The notes below the pieces were generated by a model. That model made no database searches. It was not told the origin of the DNA and saw only the letters and a program-made list of their open reading frames with translations. The position numbers and the translations under genes are program-made. From assembly GCA_963082975.1 (NCBI GenBank), contig OY720350.1, positions 23,097,875-23,161,874 of the forward strand: a stretch of 64,000 bases of DNA, in the 5' to 3' direction. This document shows, one piece after another, positions 50,578 to 63,559 of the stretch. This DNA comes from Labia minor. Taxonomy: Eukaryota > Arthropoda > Insecta > Dermaptera > Spongiphoridae. The first letter of the stretch is position 1; each line of letters opens with the position of its first letter.

Positions 50578-51777
50578 GCACAGAGTATCCGTACACAGAG
50601 GTGGACACAATGCTATTTTTTTTCGTCACTAGTGCTGGCAGGGATGGCAGACAGGTTGGACATGTGTGAGCGTTTTTACCGACCGACGAGGGAGGCATTT
50701 TTAAATTATTTTTGAATGAATAAGGGGAATTTAATAAATTATTTATTGAGATATAAAATTAGCATTACAGAAATCAAATATGCTTTTTTCAAAAATGTTA
50801 GTTTTATATCCAAATAAATAATTTTTAAATTAACAGAAAACTCTACCTACTTGTATGTAATTTACATAAATAAAATAAACGAATAATGTTCTTGTTAATA
50901 TTTAATATGTATGGATTAAAAATTATCTTCAATGTCAATATATGAAACGAGAGAAACACATACGAATTGTTCTTATTGAGAAGGAAATTTATAAATAAAT
51001 AAATAAATAATCATTTCTATTTCCAAAAAGATACTATTTAAAAAGATCACAAGAAATCCATAAATCATTGATTAACTAAGAATAATTAATCCAACGCATT
51101 TTTAATCATCTAAGTTTAGCAAACAACTGATTAACGTACATTTGGGTAAATTTATAAATGAAAAAAATGTGGGATGTCTCCGGTCGGCTACCTTGCAAAT
51201 TCCAATTGGATAAATTAACACATATATATTATATTTAAATTAAATTATAAATTAAAATTAATAAATAGTATTTATTAAATCAGCGCGAGTTTGGCTCTTT
51301 GTTGAGGGCATCTGGTCACATGCTGGCGCGTGATTGTTAGTCAACGTGCTAAAAAATTAATTCCGGTACTTTTAGCGATTCAACCAAGCTGAAATTCTAT
51401 ATATAGCAGTTTTATGCAATTTTTAAACATGTGAAAAACTATAAAAGATATACTGAGAGAAGTAGGTGAATATATTTGATTTAATAGTGCTTATTGTGAA
51501 TTTCTATATTGCTGTGAAATTTTTATTTATTTATCAAATATTAAATAATTTAACTTTGATATTTGATTTGTTACAATGTAATTTAAATTATTTATCAAAC
51601 AATTTATAATAAATTTTTCAATTTTATTTGTGTTAAATGTTAAATAAAATTTATATTTATATTTATCAAATAATAAATAATATAACTTCATAAGTTAAAT
51701 AGTGTTAAGTGAAAAATAAAAATTAGTCAAGAATTGCTGGGTTTGTTTCGAATATTATTTGTACGGATACTCTGTGC
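50578..51777. mobile_element. 18-bp inverted-end element, U7
   Basis: It is 1200 bp with both ends intact. Confidence 0.65.
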
Positions 51778-51854
51778 ACGGATGGTATGTCGAGTTTGAT
51801 ATTCAAATAATTACAGGGAATTCGGAAGGCCTGTGGGAGGGGTCATTTTTTTTG

Positions 51855-51916
51855 CGGTGCCATCTATTGGGCGCCTGAAGAGTCAACCGTTTTCCTGTAA
51901 CGCCATCTGGTGTTCG
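51855..51916 (-). promoter_or_regulatory. Two CTCF-like motifs, U7
   Basis: The motifs lie at 51855-51873 and 51898-51916. Confidence 0.4.
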
Positions 51917-52037
51917 AGTTACACCGGTCCCATTGAGATGACCACGGTTGTTCTATAGTTAAATTAAAGAGAGATGTATCCAAAAATTGAGAGAAACACT
52001 ATACATCTACTCTACACAAAGAAAATTATTAATATCA

Positions 52038-52075
<38 letters not shown>

Positions 52076-52433
52076 ATTTGAATTAAATCCTTACCAATTC
52101 TAATATTAGGTATTACAATTAGAAAAGAATTAGTTTCTTTGAATTAGAATTTTTGAATAAATTCTTTGGTTTAATTAATCTACCTAGTTGGTTGAAAGAT
52201 TTTGATCATTTCTACTATATATATATATATTATTTTATTTTGTATATTTAATTAAATAGTTAAAACTAAATATTTAGTAGCAATGAGGAATAGTTTTAAT
52301 ATACGAAACTAAGAATTGTAAAATGAATAGAATAAATACTTAGGTTCAGTAATTAGGAAGGCTAATAATATTCGAGAAAAATTTATTTAAATTGAGGTTG
52401 CGATTGTGTGTGGTTAGCGCCTGATATAATGCA

Positions 52434-52909
52434 GAAAAGGGCCTTCTCTCGTCAAAATTGTTATCAAAGGGAATCAAAATTAAATTATATAAAACAATTA
52501 TTTTGCTGGTTATATTATATGGGTGTGAGGTGTGGTCTATGACTTTAGGAGTTGAGAGTAGATTTAGAGTATTTGAGAAGAGGATTCTTCGTGGCGTTTA
52601 TGGGCCAAAGAAAGATGAGGTCACCAGGAAATGGCGTAGACTGCATAACGAGGAATAATTGCATCACCTCTATGCATCTCCAGTTAGGGTCATAAAATTG
52701 AGAAGGTTGCGTTGGGCAGGAGAAAAATATATTTGTTGAGAAATGTCCGCTTAAAAAACCAAGGACGAGGTGTGCGGTAACGGATGGTCTGTGGTGCGGA
52801 CAATGTCGAAAAGAGTGTGGGAGAGATGGGAGAAAATACTAGTTGGATGTGTGCAGCTCAGAATAGGGGCACTTGGAGAAATGATGTAACTGCGGCCAAA
52901 CAATTTTGA
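52434..52909 (+). pseudogene. Non-LTR reverse transcriptase relic, U7
   Basis: This is an S-type copy. Confidence 0.85.
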
Positions 52910-52994
52910 GTTCCGTGGACCCATAAAATAAATAATAAATATGTATTAAATTAAAATATTAATATAAAAGTATAATATATTAAATAAATATTTA

Positions 52995-54290
52995 TTTTTA
53001 TATTTTAACTCGTTTAAATATGTTTTATTAATTGGATCCATTCATTATTTTGTATTTTCTTTCTTCAAGGAATGAAAACAGCAATCCAGGGATAAAATTC
53101 CTTAATAATAGTTAGCATTTGCCTTTCAAACCTGAAATGATAAAAAAAAATTAAATTAATATAAGACTAATTAGTTGGTAAATAAAAAGTACCAAAAATA
53201 ATTTGATGAACAAACCTTGACCACGACAAAGAAAATAAATACATTGAATAATTAATTGAATAATAATAATAATAAAAACTGTAAAAAGAATATCTGAAAA
53301 AAACTAAAAATGTTACAGAATTAAAAGAATATTGAAATGTTTGAAATAAGATATTTTTAATTTTGATTAATTTAAAAAGATTAAAGAAATAATAACATTT
53401 GTTCATAATTATCAAATTATAATGCAATCAAAAAAAAAATTAATGGCAAATCTTACAGCTTGCTTATTTAGAAATTAAAGCTTCAAAAATGATAATAAAA
53501 TATAAAAATTAACTGCAAATAAAATAGAAAAATTTAAAAGGTTAAAAGGATTTAAATCTTTGTAATAAGATATTTTTAATTTTGATTAATTTAAAAAGAT
53601 TAAAGAAATAATAAAATTTGTTCATATTCACCAAATTATAATGGAAACGAAAAAAAAATTAATTGCAAATCTTAGAGCTTGCTTATTTAGAAATTTTATA
53701 TTTTAACTCGTTTAAATATGTTTTATTAATTGGATCCATTCATTATTTTGTATTGTCTTTCTTCAAGGAATGAAAACAGCAATCCAGGGATAAAATTCCT
53801 TAATAATAGTAAGCATTTGCCTTTCACACCTGAAATCATAAAAAAAAAAATTCAATTAATATAAGAATAATTAGTTGGTAAATAAAAAGTACCCAAAATA
53901 AGTTGATGAACGACAAAGAAAATAAATACATAGAATAATTAATTGAATAATAATAATAATAAAAACTGTAAAAAGAATATCTGAAAAAAACTAAAAATTT
54001 TACAGAATTAAAAGAAGAATATTGAAATGTTTGAAATAAGATATTTTTAATTTTGATTAATTTAAAAAGATCAAAGAAATAATAACATTTGTTCATAATT
54101 ATCAAATTATAATGCAATCCAAAAAAAAAATTAATGGCAAATCTTACAGCTTGCTTATTTAGAAATTAAAGCTTCAAAAATGATAATAAAATATAAAAAT
54201 TAACTGCAAATAAAATAAGACATTTAAAATGTTTATAAAAAGATATTTTTAATTTTGATGAATGCAAAAAGATTAAAACAAATAATAAGA
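52995..54290. repeat. AT-rich minisatellite array, two modules
   Basis: It has the same two-module form as U4. Confidence 0.9.
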
Positions 54291-54785
54291 TTTGTGTTGA
54301 TATTTACGATTAAACTTAATTTAAATTCTTAGATTATATATATTGTATAATAATTTAACAATTTCCATGATGCTTACCTTTAGAATTCTTAAATAGGAAA
54401 AGTTGGTTGTTGTGTATGTGTCAGAAGTCAGAATGGAATAGAGAGAAATAATTTATATTTTGGTTGCTAAGTTCGGAATCGAGAAATAATTTATATTATC
54501 GTTGCTAATATCCACTGTAATTTTTTTTCTTTATCTCAGGAAGTTCAAAACCTATTTTCATTTTTATCTTAAAATGTGTTTATATTGTTTTATGTTGTTA
54601 TTTATTTATTATTTAATAATTAAATTTATTTCTCTACTTTGGTTTTTTACTGTTTCAGAATTTAACATTACGTGTCCACCCCCTGACACAGCAGCGCCCC
54701 TCCACCGTTGCTTACCTTACCTTGGCTGTTGCCTGTTGCCTCGGTCATTTGGAGACCAGCCTTTGATCCACTTTGATCGTCCACC

Positions 54786-55097
54786 ATGCGGGGTACCACC
54801 ATCTTCTTCATCCTCTGGCTGCAGCTGGCCGCGTGCCGCCCTTCCGGAACCTACATGGACAACCAAACCCTCCTCGAGAAGGGACTCACCCCTCGCGAAC
54901 GAAGCCAAGTCCAACTCGAAAATCTCAACCTGTTGTGTTTCTCGCATTTCGATGACTACATTAACATGCTCGACGACGAAGACTCTTCCAAGGCAGGCGG
55001 TCGCGAGGTCCGAACTGAATCCATCATCAGAAGGGACCGAAGGGCCAACGATCAAAGCGACCACATCACGCTTATGATTTGTAAATTTTGTATATAA
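54786..55097 (+). CDS. Secreted small peptide gene, copy 8 (103 aa)
   Basis: The predicted protein is identical to copy 5. The exon starts at 54659, and its 5' UTR has one more C than copies 5-7 and 9. Confidence 0.8.
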   Translation: MRGTTIFFILWLQLAACRPSGTYMDNQTLLEKGLTPRERSQVQLENLNLLCFSHFDDYINMLDDEDSSKAGGREVRTESIIRRDRRANDQSDHITLMICKFCI

Positions 55098-55304
55098 ATT
55101 TTTTAAATTAATATTTATATGTATATTGTGTTACGTATTTAAACTTAAATAGCAAATAAAATACACTTATAACATTTAAAAGCAAAACTTTATTCCTGTT
55201 GTTTATTTATCGTGTACTCTATATAAACAGAATACCATGATCCAACTCCCCTCACTGCAAACCACATAACAATTCCTCCCTTTATCATAATTTTAACAAA
55301 CAGT

Positions 55305-55520
55305 TCAATAAGCGATTAGTAAACAATTTAAACAATTTGCACAATGAATAATACTTAACACTTCTTTGATATCTATTCGAGTGATTTCTTCTCCAGTAAA
55401 TCCAGTTAAATGAATAATAGCATCCTTTGCTAAGTTTGGAACACATGTTTTTTGTTTTCCCTTATTCTTTAGAGCATACTTGTCTAAAGTGCGGCACAAA
55501 ACCCTTTGAGATATAATTTA
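55305..55520 (-). other. Conserved minus-strand open frame, U8
   Basis: It is identical in product to the U2 copy. Confidence 0.35.
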
Positions 55521-55526
55521 TATATA

Positions 55527-55643
55527 CAGTAATACCTCTCTATAAGGTCATTCTCAAAATACTCTTTAAAAACTATGTTTATTATTGTGAATTAAAATGA
55601 ATGAAGTAACTATTAGACGTGACCTTATAGAGAGGTTTTACTC
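55527..55643. mobile_element. 117-bp MITE, U8
   Basis: It is the same element as in U0. Confidence 0.8.
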
Positions 55644-55980
55644 TACTTAATTTTATTTCCATTTCTTGAAAAAATGTTTATGTGCGTCCCAGCATAATTT
55701 TTTTTTTTTTTTGCAACGTGGTCCACGAATGGTCATAGTTTAGACACCCATGCTTTAGATCATTTTGAATTAACTTATTCTCCATTCGTTCTTTTCTTTT
55801 ATCTTTCTTTCTAAGTTTCTTTCCATTTTTACCGACCAACGATAGTAAGGGAGGTATTGTTTTCACACCAAATTCCATATGAGGAGATTTTTTACATATC
55901 ACCACGAATCGTGCACTTTGTATTGGTTTTATCCTCGAGAAAAATCATCTTTATTAGTTTTTTCTTAATTTAAAATTATA

Positions 55981-56037
55981 TGACGTCATCCAGCCATTCA
56001 TGACGTCACAGTCAGCGCCTCCTTATATATTATAAAT
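55981..56037. promoter_or_regulatory. Paired CRE palindromes, U8
   Basis: TGACGTCA occurs at 55981-55988 and 56001-56008. Confidence 0.4.
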
Positions 56038-56187
56038 CAAATAAAATTAAAAATATTTAAGTTATATCCATATCTGTTTTTTATTAGAATTATAGATATA
56101 TTAAAATTATTTGAAATTGTTTCTGTAGCTAGAAATTAATTTACTTCAAACCGTCGGTCGGTTCGGACCTGGCCACAGGTGGTCAAC

Positions 56188-56258
56188 TTATTTAATTAAC
56201 TCTTTTTCATTGTATTTGATTGAATCTATTTTTAAAAATTCTTCGGCTTTTTCTTTTT
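56188..56258 (-). pseudogene. La-type RRM relic, U8, C-terminal piece
   Basis: This is the part encoding the end of the RRM fragment, cut by the 2.7-kb insertion; the rest resumes at 58984. Confidence 0.65.
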
Positions 56259-56445
56259 ACCACGTTTTTCTTAGCTTGCTTTCTTGTTTATCTGTTCGCG
56301 TCAAATCTTGCAATCGAAATTTCGACCACTTCCAGTCATCCAATCGCTCTGAAACTTTTCAGAGTTATGTATTCTGGATGACAATACAATAAAATAACAC
56401 ATTCGTAGCTTGCAAGTGTTTAATTAGAGCATAATTAATGAATAT
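56259..56445. repeat. Direct repeat, left copy, inside insertion
   Basis: It starts ACCACGTTTTTCTTAGCTTG at the left junction and contains the palindrome TCGAAATTTCGA and TCCAATCGCTCTGAAACTTT. It matches 57565-57769 almost base for base except for a GTTT-run difference and a few changes. Confidence 0.85.
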
Positions 56446-57564
56446 TTGTATTTTGTTAACTTAAAAAGGAGAAACAATAATAATACAACAAAAGGCCCTT
56501 TCCAAAACTTACCTTTCTCAATACATAATACAAAAGAAGAAAACAACAAAAGGGACTTTGTCAAAACATTAAAAATAAATAATACAGATGTCCATAGTCC
56601 GCTTGTTTAAAAAAATATTCAAGAGTTGATTCTAGTATGTATTAAATATATTCAATATATTAAATATTAAATATATTATTTTTGATCTAAACGAATAGAG
56701 AATGGATTTTACATAAAATTTGTAATCATTTCACAAATTAATAATATAATAAATGACACATTGTGAATTGACGATAAAAATAAATATATTTCATTAGATC
56801 TTATTTTATTATACTAGCAAAAATTGTATAAATATATTTTTAATTTTCTTTCGAAATTAATTAAAAAATTTTAAAATATTTTAAATATAAAAAATATTGA
56901 TACAATATCTAATACAAAAACGAGACGGGATGCAAATATAATACATTAATTAATAATAATAATCAAAATATTAAAATCCGTTTAAATAAGAAGTTTGAAA
57001 AAATGTTCAGGTCGCTCCCCTCCAACTAAATGACAGTCCTGATCGTATGTTCCATGCTGCGAATTAAATTTGGATTAAGCATCATAAATTCTAAAATAAT
57101 AATTAAATAAATTTCAAATAACGATTAGATATTTATTAAATGAATTACTAATAAATAATATTCAATCTAATGAAATAAAGAATCTCTATATATTATATAC
57201 ACGGTAAATGTATTAGAAAAAATAAAAAGCCATTTTTTTTTTATGAAGAATTTTGATTTTTTTAAATTATAATTTCTGACTTTTGATTGATTACATTTAA
57301 AATCATTTTAAAGTTATAATTTCGTCTTTACAAAGAGAGATAAAAAATTAATAAAATCAAAATATTGAAAAAATATAATAGGGAGGTAGAAAAAAGGTTC
57401 AAACTCCCCTCTTCTTATTTTTACTTAACGGGTCTTCTGATTGGTTGCCTGTTTCGACACACCTTTTTTCGACTTAAACGCCACCCTCAATTTCTTTCAG
57501 CTATCATTTGCTCTCTGCATCTCACCAAGTCATCATTAGCACTCTTGCTAACTGAGTGTATTTT

Positions 57565-57769
57565 ACCACGTTTTTCTTAGCTTGCTTTCTTGTTTGTTTG
57601 TTTGTTTATTTATCTGTTCGGGTCAAATCTTGCAATCGAAATTTCGACCACTTCCAGTCATCCAATCGCTCTGAAACTTTTCAGAGTAATGTATTCTGGA
57701 TGACAATACAATAATACAATAATAATTCGTAGCTTGCAAGTGTTTAATTAGAGCATAATTAATGAATAT
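57565..57769. repeat. Direct repeat, right copy, inside insertion
   Basis: This is the second copy of the 56259-56445 repeat, longer through a (GTTT)n expansion after CTTTCTT. Its upstream flank (57400-57564) is not repeated at the left, where the insertion begins. Confidence 0.85.
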
Positions 57770-58126
57770 AATTTTGTATGGGAAAATCAAAACAAAAAGT
57801 GTAAATATTTAAATTTGAAAAAAACCGTTAAAAACCCGTTAAAAGAATAATATAATATGTATAATATTTAAAATGTAAATAAATTTGAAAGAAGGTATAT
57901 TAATGTTTTGTACTGTAATTTAGAAAACAAAATTTAAATTTATGATGAGTTTTAGGCAATAAAGAATTAAAATATGACAAATTTAAAAATTTCTCTTTAT
58001 AATTCAATTTAAATTTATTACTTTCAGGATAATAGTATTTCATGACTATTAAAGTCAATCAAAAAACTTAAAAGTAGTATAGGTCAAGTGAAATCGATTG
58101 CAATATATGAAGACTAAAAAGTAGAA

Positions 58127-58983
58127 AATAATACTTTATATAAAAAAAAAACTTTTTTAAAAAACCACGTTTTTAACGCACTAAAAAGAAGAAAATAATT
58201 TTTCTGAAACCCCATAGGTACTGACATTACAAACAAGAGATATGATTTGAAGAAAATTTTCTATAACGTAAAACGTGGGGCGCAAATAATAATAAATTTT
58301 TTAAATGCAATATAATTTCTTTGATTAATTTATTTCAATATCCATGGATTTATATTTTAAGTTTTATATTTTTTACCAGACTTTTTGTAAAAGGGAATAT
58401 TATTAGTAATCCAACAGAATACTTTTATTAATGTAAATTTTTTTTGGAAAATTAATTCCTTAATATTAAATAAACATCTTCAATTTACACTTTAGAAATT
58501 TTATTAACATAAATATTAAATATTTGCTAGAAGTTTTGCAGTAGCAAAATTTAGTTTTAGATTTCTTCAAGTTAAATTTCTTATATTATTTACCAGAATA
58601 TTGTTAGGATGTCATTTTTTATCAGAATTTTTTAAAAGTGAATATTATTAGTAATCTAAAGGTAATCTTTTCATAAATTAAATTTACCTCTTTTAAAAAT
58701 TTCGATAAGTTATAAGCTTTACTTTTTGAAGCTAATTAAAATATGAATTCATTTATCCTATTAATTTGTACCTAATAACATTTATTTATAAATTTTTATA
58801 CGATACAGAATATTTTAGCCATAGTTGCGCCCCACGTTTTACGTTATAGAAAATTTTCTTCAAATCATATCTCTTGTTTGTAATGTCAGTACCTATGGGG
58901 TTTCAGAAAAATTATTTTCTTCTTTTTAGTGCGTTAAAAACGTGGTTTTTTAAAAAAGTTTTTTTTTTATATAAAGTATTATT
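58127..58983. mobile_element. Foldback element with perfect ~159-bp inverted repeats
   Basis: The arms are 58127-58286 and 58825-58983. By eye they are exact complements over about 159 bp, including A/T runs. The spacer (58287-58824) is AT-rich and has no gene. Identical arms suggest a very recent origin or arm homogenisation. Confidence 0.85.
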
Positions 58984-59198
58984 CTTTAAATAATACAAAA
59001 ACGGATCCTTTAAAAATAGTTTTATTTGCTGCATTATCAATGTAAGTTCGCATCTGAATATTTTCTATAGCTCCATACGGAGCAAAAAATTTATAAAAGT
59101 TATCTAAGGTGAGACCTTCTTGTGGAAAATTATTCTAATCATTAACTCTTTGCGTTCTAATCATTATCTCTTTGCGCCTTTCCTCGTTCCATTTTAGG
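58984..59198 (-). pseudogene. La-type RRM relic, U8, N-terminal piece
   Basis: This is the remainder of the La relic beyond the insertion, with the FKGSVFVLF core and GLTLDNFYKFF. Confidence 0.65.
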
Positions 59199-59352
59199 TA
59201 ATATTAAAGATATATCTTATTTATAATAATTATGTAAAATCCTGATCAATAGTTTAGAATTTCTAATAATTTAATTGATATATATTATTATTTTCAAAAC
59301 TTTAATCAAGTGAAAAAAATACAATTTTTTACTTTCCTCTCATTTTTCTATA

Positions 59353-60552
59353 GCACAGAGTATCCGTACACAGAGGTGGACACAATGCTATTTTTTTTCG
59401 TCACTAGTGCTGGCAGGGATGGCAGACAGGTTGGACATGTGTGAGCGTTTTTACCGACCGACGAGGGAGGCATTTTTAAATTATTTTTGAATGAATAAGG
59501 GGAATTTAATAAATTATTTATTGAGATATAAAATTAGCATTACAGAAATCAAATATGCTTTTTTCAAAAATGTTAGTTTTATATCCAAATAAATAATTTT
59601 TAAATTAACAGAAAACTCTACCTACTTGTATGTAATTTACATAAATAAAATAAACGAATAATGTTCTTGTTAATATTTAATATGTATGGATTAAAAATTA
59701 TCTTCAATGTCAATATATGAAACGAGAGAAACACATACGAATTGTTCTTATTGAGAAGGAAATTTATAAATAAATAAATAAATAATCATTTCTATTTCCA
59801 AAAAGATACTATTTAAAAAGATCACAAGAAATCCATAAATCATTGATTAACTAAGAATAATTAATCCAACGCATTTTTAATCATCTAAGTTTAGCAAACA
59901 ACTGATTAACGTACATTTGGGTAAATTTATAAATGAAAAAAATGTGGGATGTCTCCGGTCGGCTACCTTGCAAATTCCAATTGGATAAATTAACACATAT
60001 ATATTATATTTAAATTAAATTATAAATTAAAATTAATAAATAGTATTTATTAAATCAGCGCGAGTTTGGCTCTTTGTTGAGGGCATCTGGTCACATGCTG
60101 GCGCGTGATTGTTAGTCAACGTGCTAAAAAATTAATTACGGTACTTTTAGCGATTCAACCAAGCTGAAATTCTATATATAGCAGTTTTATGCAATTTTTA
60201 AACATGTGAAAAACTATAAAAGATATACTGAGAGAAGTAGGTGAATATATTTGATTTAATAGTGCTTATTGTGAATTTCTATATTGCTGTGAAATTTTTA
60301 TTTATTTATCAAATATTAAATAATTTAACTTTGATATTTGATTTGTTACAATGTAATTTAAATTATTTATCAAACAATTTATAATAAATTTTTCAATTTT
60401 ATTTGTGTTAAATGTTAAATAAAATTTATATTTATATTTATCAAATAATAAATAATATAACTTCATAAGTTAAATAGTGTTAAGTGAAAAATAAAAATTA
60501 GTCAAGAATTGCTGGGTTTGTTTCGAATATTATTTGTACGGATACTCTGTGC
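59353..60552. mobile_element. 18-bp inverted-end element, U8
   Basis: It is 1200 bp with both ends intact. Confidence 0.65.
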
Positions 60553-60629
60553 ACGGATGGTATGTCGAGTTTGATATTCAAATAATTACAGGGAATTCGG
60601 AAGGCCTGTGGGAGGGGTCATTTTTTTTG

Positions 60630-60691
60630 CGGTGCCATCTATTGGGCGCCTGAAGAGTCAACCGTTTTCCTGTAACGCCATCTGGTGTTCG
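60630..60691 (-). promoter_or_regulatory. Two CTCF-like motifs, U8
   Basis: The motifs lie at 60630-60648 and 60673-60691. Confidence 0.4.
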
Positions 60692-60812
60692 AGTTACACC
60701 GGTCCCATTGAGATGACCACGGTTGTTCTATAGTTAAATTAAAGAGAGATGTATCCAAAAATTGAGAGAAACACTATACATCTACTCTACACAAAGAAAA
60801 TTATTAATATCA

Positions 60813-60850
<38 letters not shown>

Positions 60851-61208
60851 ATTTGAATTAAATCCTTACCAATTCTAATATTAGGTATTACAATTAGAAA
60901 AGAATTAGTTTCTTTGAATTAGAATTTTTGAATAAATTCTTTGGTTTAATTAATCTACCTAGTTGGTTGAAAGATTTTGATCATTTCTACTATATATATA
61001 TATATTATTTTATTTTGTATATTTAATTAAATAGTTAAAACTAAATATTTAGTAGCAATGAGGAATAGTTTTAATATACGAAACTAAGAATTGTAAAATG
61101 AATAGAATAAATACTTAGGTTCAGTAATTAGGAAGGCTAATAATATTCGAGAAAAATTTATTTAAATTGAGGTTGCGATTGTGTGTGGTTAGCGCCTGAT
61201 ATAATGCA

Positions 61209-61684
61209 GAAAAGGGCCTTCTCTCGTCAAAATTGTTATCAAAGGGAATCAAAATTAAATTATATAAAACAATTATTTTGCTGGTTATATTATATGGGTG
61301 TGAGGTGTGGTCTATGACTTTAGGAGTTGAGAGTAGATTTAGAGTATTTGAGAAGAGGATTCTTCGTGGCGTTTATGGGCCAAAGAAAGATGAGGTCACC
61401 AGGAAATGGCGTAGACTGCATAACGAGGAATAATTGCATCACCTCTATGCATCTCCAGTTAGGGTCATAAAATTGAGAAGGTTGCGTTGGGCAGGAGAAA
61501 AATATATTTGTTGAGAAATGTCCGCTTAAAAAACCAAGGACGAGGTGTGCGGTAACGGATGGTCTGTGGTGCGGACAATGTCGAAAAGAGTGTGGGAGAG
61601 ATGGGAGAAAATACTAGTTGGATGTGTGCAGCTCAGAATAGGGGCACTTGGAGAAATGATGTAACTGCGGCCAAACAATTTTGA
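61209..61684 (+). pseudogene. Non-LTR reverse transcriptase relic, U8
   Basis: This is an S-type copy. Confidence 0.85.
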
Positions 61685-61769
61685 GTTCCGTGGACCCATA
61701 AAATAAATAATAAATATGTATTAAATTAAAATATTAATATAAAAGTATAATATATTAAATAAATATTTA

Positions 61770-63065
61770 TTTTTATATTTTAACTCGTTTAAATATGTTT
61801 TATTAATTGGATCCATTCATTATTTTGTATTTTCTTTCTTCAAGGAATGAAAACAGCAATCCAGGGATAAAATTCCTTAATAATAGTTAGCATTTGCCTT
61901 TCAAACCTGAAATGATAAAAAAAAATTAAATTAATATAAGACTAATTAGTTGGTAAATAAAAAGTACCAAAAATAATTTGATGAACAAACCTTGACCACG
62001 ACAAAGAAAATAAATACATTGAATAATTAATTGAATAATAATAATAATAAAAACTGTAAAAAGAATATCTGAAAAAAACTAAAAATGTTACAGAATTAAA
62101 AGAATATTGAAATGTTTGAAATAAGATATTTTTAATTTTGATTAATTTAAAAAGATTAAAGAAATAATAACATTTGTTCATAATTATCAAATTATAATGC
62201 AATCAAAAAAAAAATTAATGGCAAATCTTACAGCTTGCTTATTTAGAAATTAAAGCTTCAAAAATGATAATAAAATATAAAAATTAACTGCAAATAAAAT
62301 AGAAAAATTTAAAAGGTTAAAAGGATTTAAATCTTTGTAATAAGATATTTTTAATTTTGATTAATTTAAAAAGATTAAAGAAATAATAAAATTTGTTCAT
62401 ATTCACCAAATTATAATGGAAACGAAAAAAAAATTAATTGCAAATCTTAGAGCTTGCTTATTTAGAAATTTTATATTTTAACTCGTTTAAATATGTTTTA
62501 TTAATTGGATCCATTCATTATTTTGTATTGTCTTTCTTCAAGGAATGAAAACAGCAATCCAGGGATAAAATTCCTTAATAATAGTAAGCATTTGCCTTTC
62601 ACACCTGAAATCATAAAAAAAAAAATTCAATTAATATAAGAATAATTAGTTGGTAAATAAAAAGTACCCAAAATAAGTTGATGAACGACAAAGAAAATAA
62701 ATACATAGAATAATTAATTGAATAATAATAATAATAAAAACTGTAAAAAGAATATCTGAAAAAAACTAAAAATTTTACAGAATTAAAAGAAGAATATTGA
62801 AATGTTTGAAATAAGATATTTTTAATTTTGATTAATTTAAAAAGATCAAAGAAATAATAACATTTGTTCATAATTATCAAATTATAATGCAATCCAAAAA
62901 AAAAATTAATGGCAAATCTTACAGCTTGCTTATTTAGAAATTAAAGCTTCAAAAATGATAATAAAATATAAAAATTAACTGCAAATAAAATAAGACATTT
63001 AAAATGTTTATAAAAAGATATTTTTAATTTTGATGAATGCAAAAAGATTAAAACAAATAATAAGA
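61770..63065. repeat. AT-rich minisatellite array, two modules
   Basis: It has the same two-module form as U4. Confidence 0.9.
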
Positions 63066-63559
63066 TTTGTGTTGATATTTACGATTAAACTTAATTTAAA
63101 TTCTTAGATTATATATATTGTATAATAATTTAACAATTTCCATGATGCTTACCTTTAGAATTCTTAAATAGGAAAAGTTGGTTGTTGTGTATGTGTCAGA
63201 AGTCAGAATGGAATAGAGAGAAATAATTTATATTTTGGTTGCTAAGTTCGGAATCGAGAAATAATTTATATTATCGTTGCTAATATCCACTGTAATTTTT
63301 TTTCTTTATCTCAGGAAGTTCAAAACCTATTTTCATTTTTATCTTAAAATGTGTTTATATTGTTTTATGTTGTTATTTATTTATTATTTAATAATTAAAT
63401 TTATTTCTCTACTTTGGTTTTTTACTGTTTCAGAATTTAACATTACGTGTCCACCCCTGACACAGCAGCGCCCCTCCACCGTTGCTTACCTTACCTTGGC
63501 TGTTGCCTGTTGCCTCGGTCATTTGGAGACCAGCCTTTGATCCACTTTGATCGTCCACC

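Larger units (their letters stand above)
49048..55097 (+). repeat. Tandem unit U7 (short type)
   Basis: This unit is 6050 bp. The extra base is a fifth C in CCACCCCCTGAC of the gene's 5' UTR, the ancestral-looking state shared with U0-U3. Confidence 0.92.
56259..58983. mobile_element. Unique 2725-bp composite insertion
   Basis: Unit U7 reads continuously TTTTTCTTTAAATAAT where U8 reads TTTTT, then 2725 bp absent from every other unit, then CTTTAAATAAT. The net length agrees with the 2724-bp excess of U8. The insertion contains two ~200-bp direct repeats, and a foldback element whose right arm ends exactly at the right junction. No coding frame in it is convincing: the 71-codon frame at 57365-57580 runs into the direct repeat and looks incidental. 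It is AT-rich throughout, with no recognisable transposase. No clear target-site duplication is seen. Confidence 0.85.

Noticed and set aside
57365-57580. 71-codon frame inside the 2.7-kb insertion
   Set aside because: It extends into the direct repeat, has no recognisable motif, and is of a length expected by chance.
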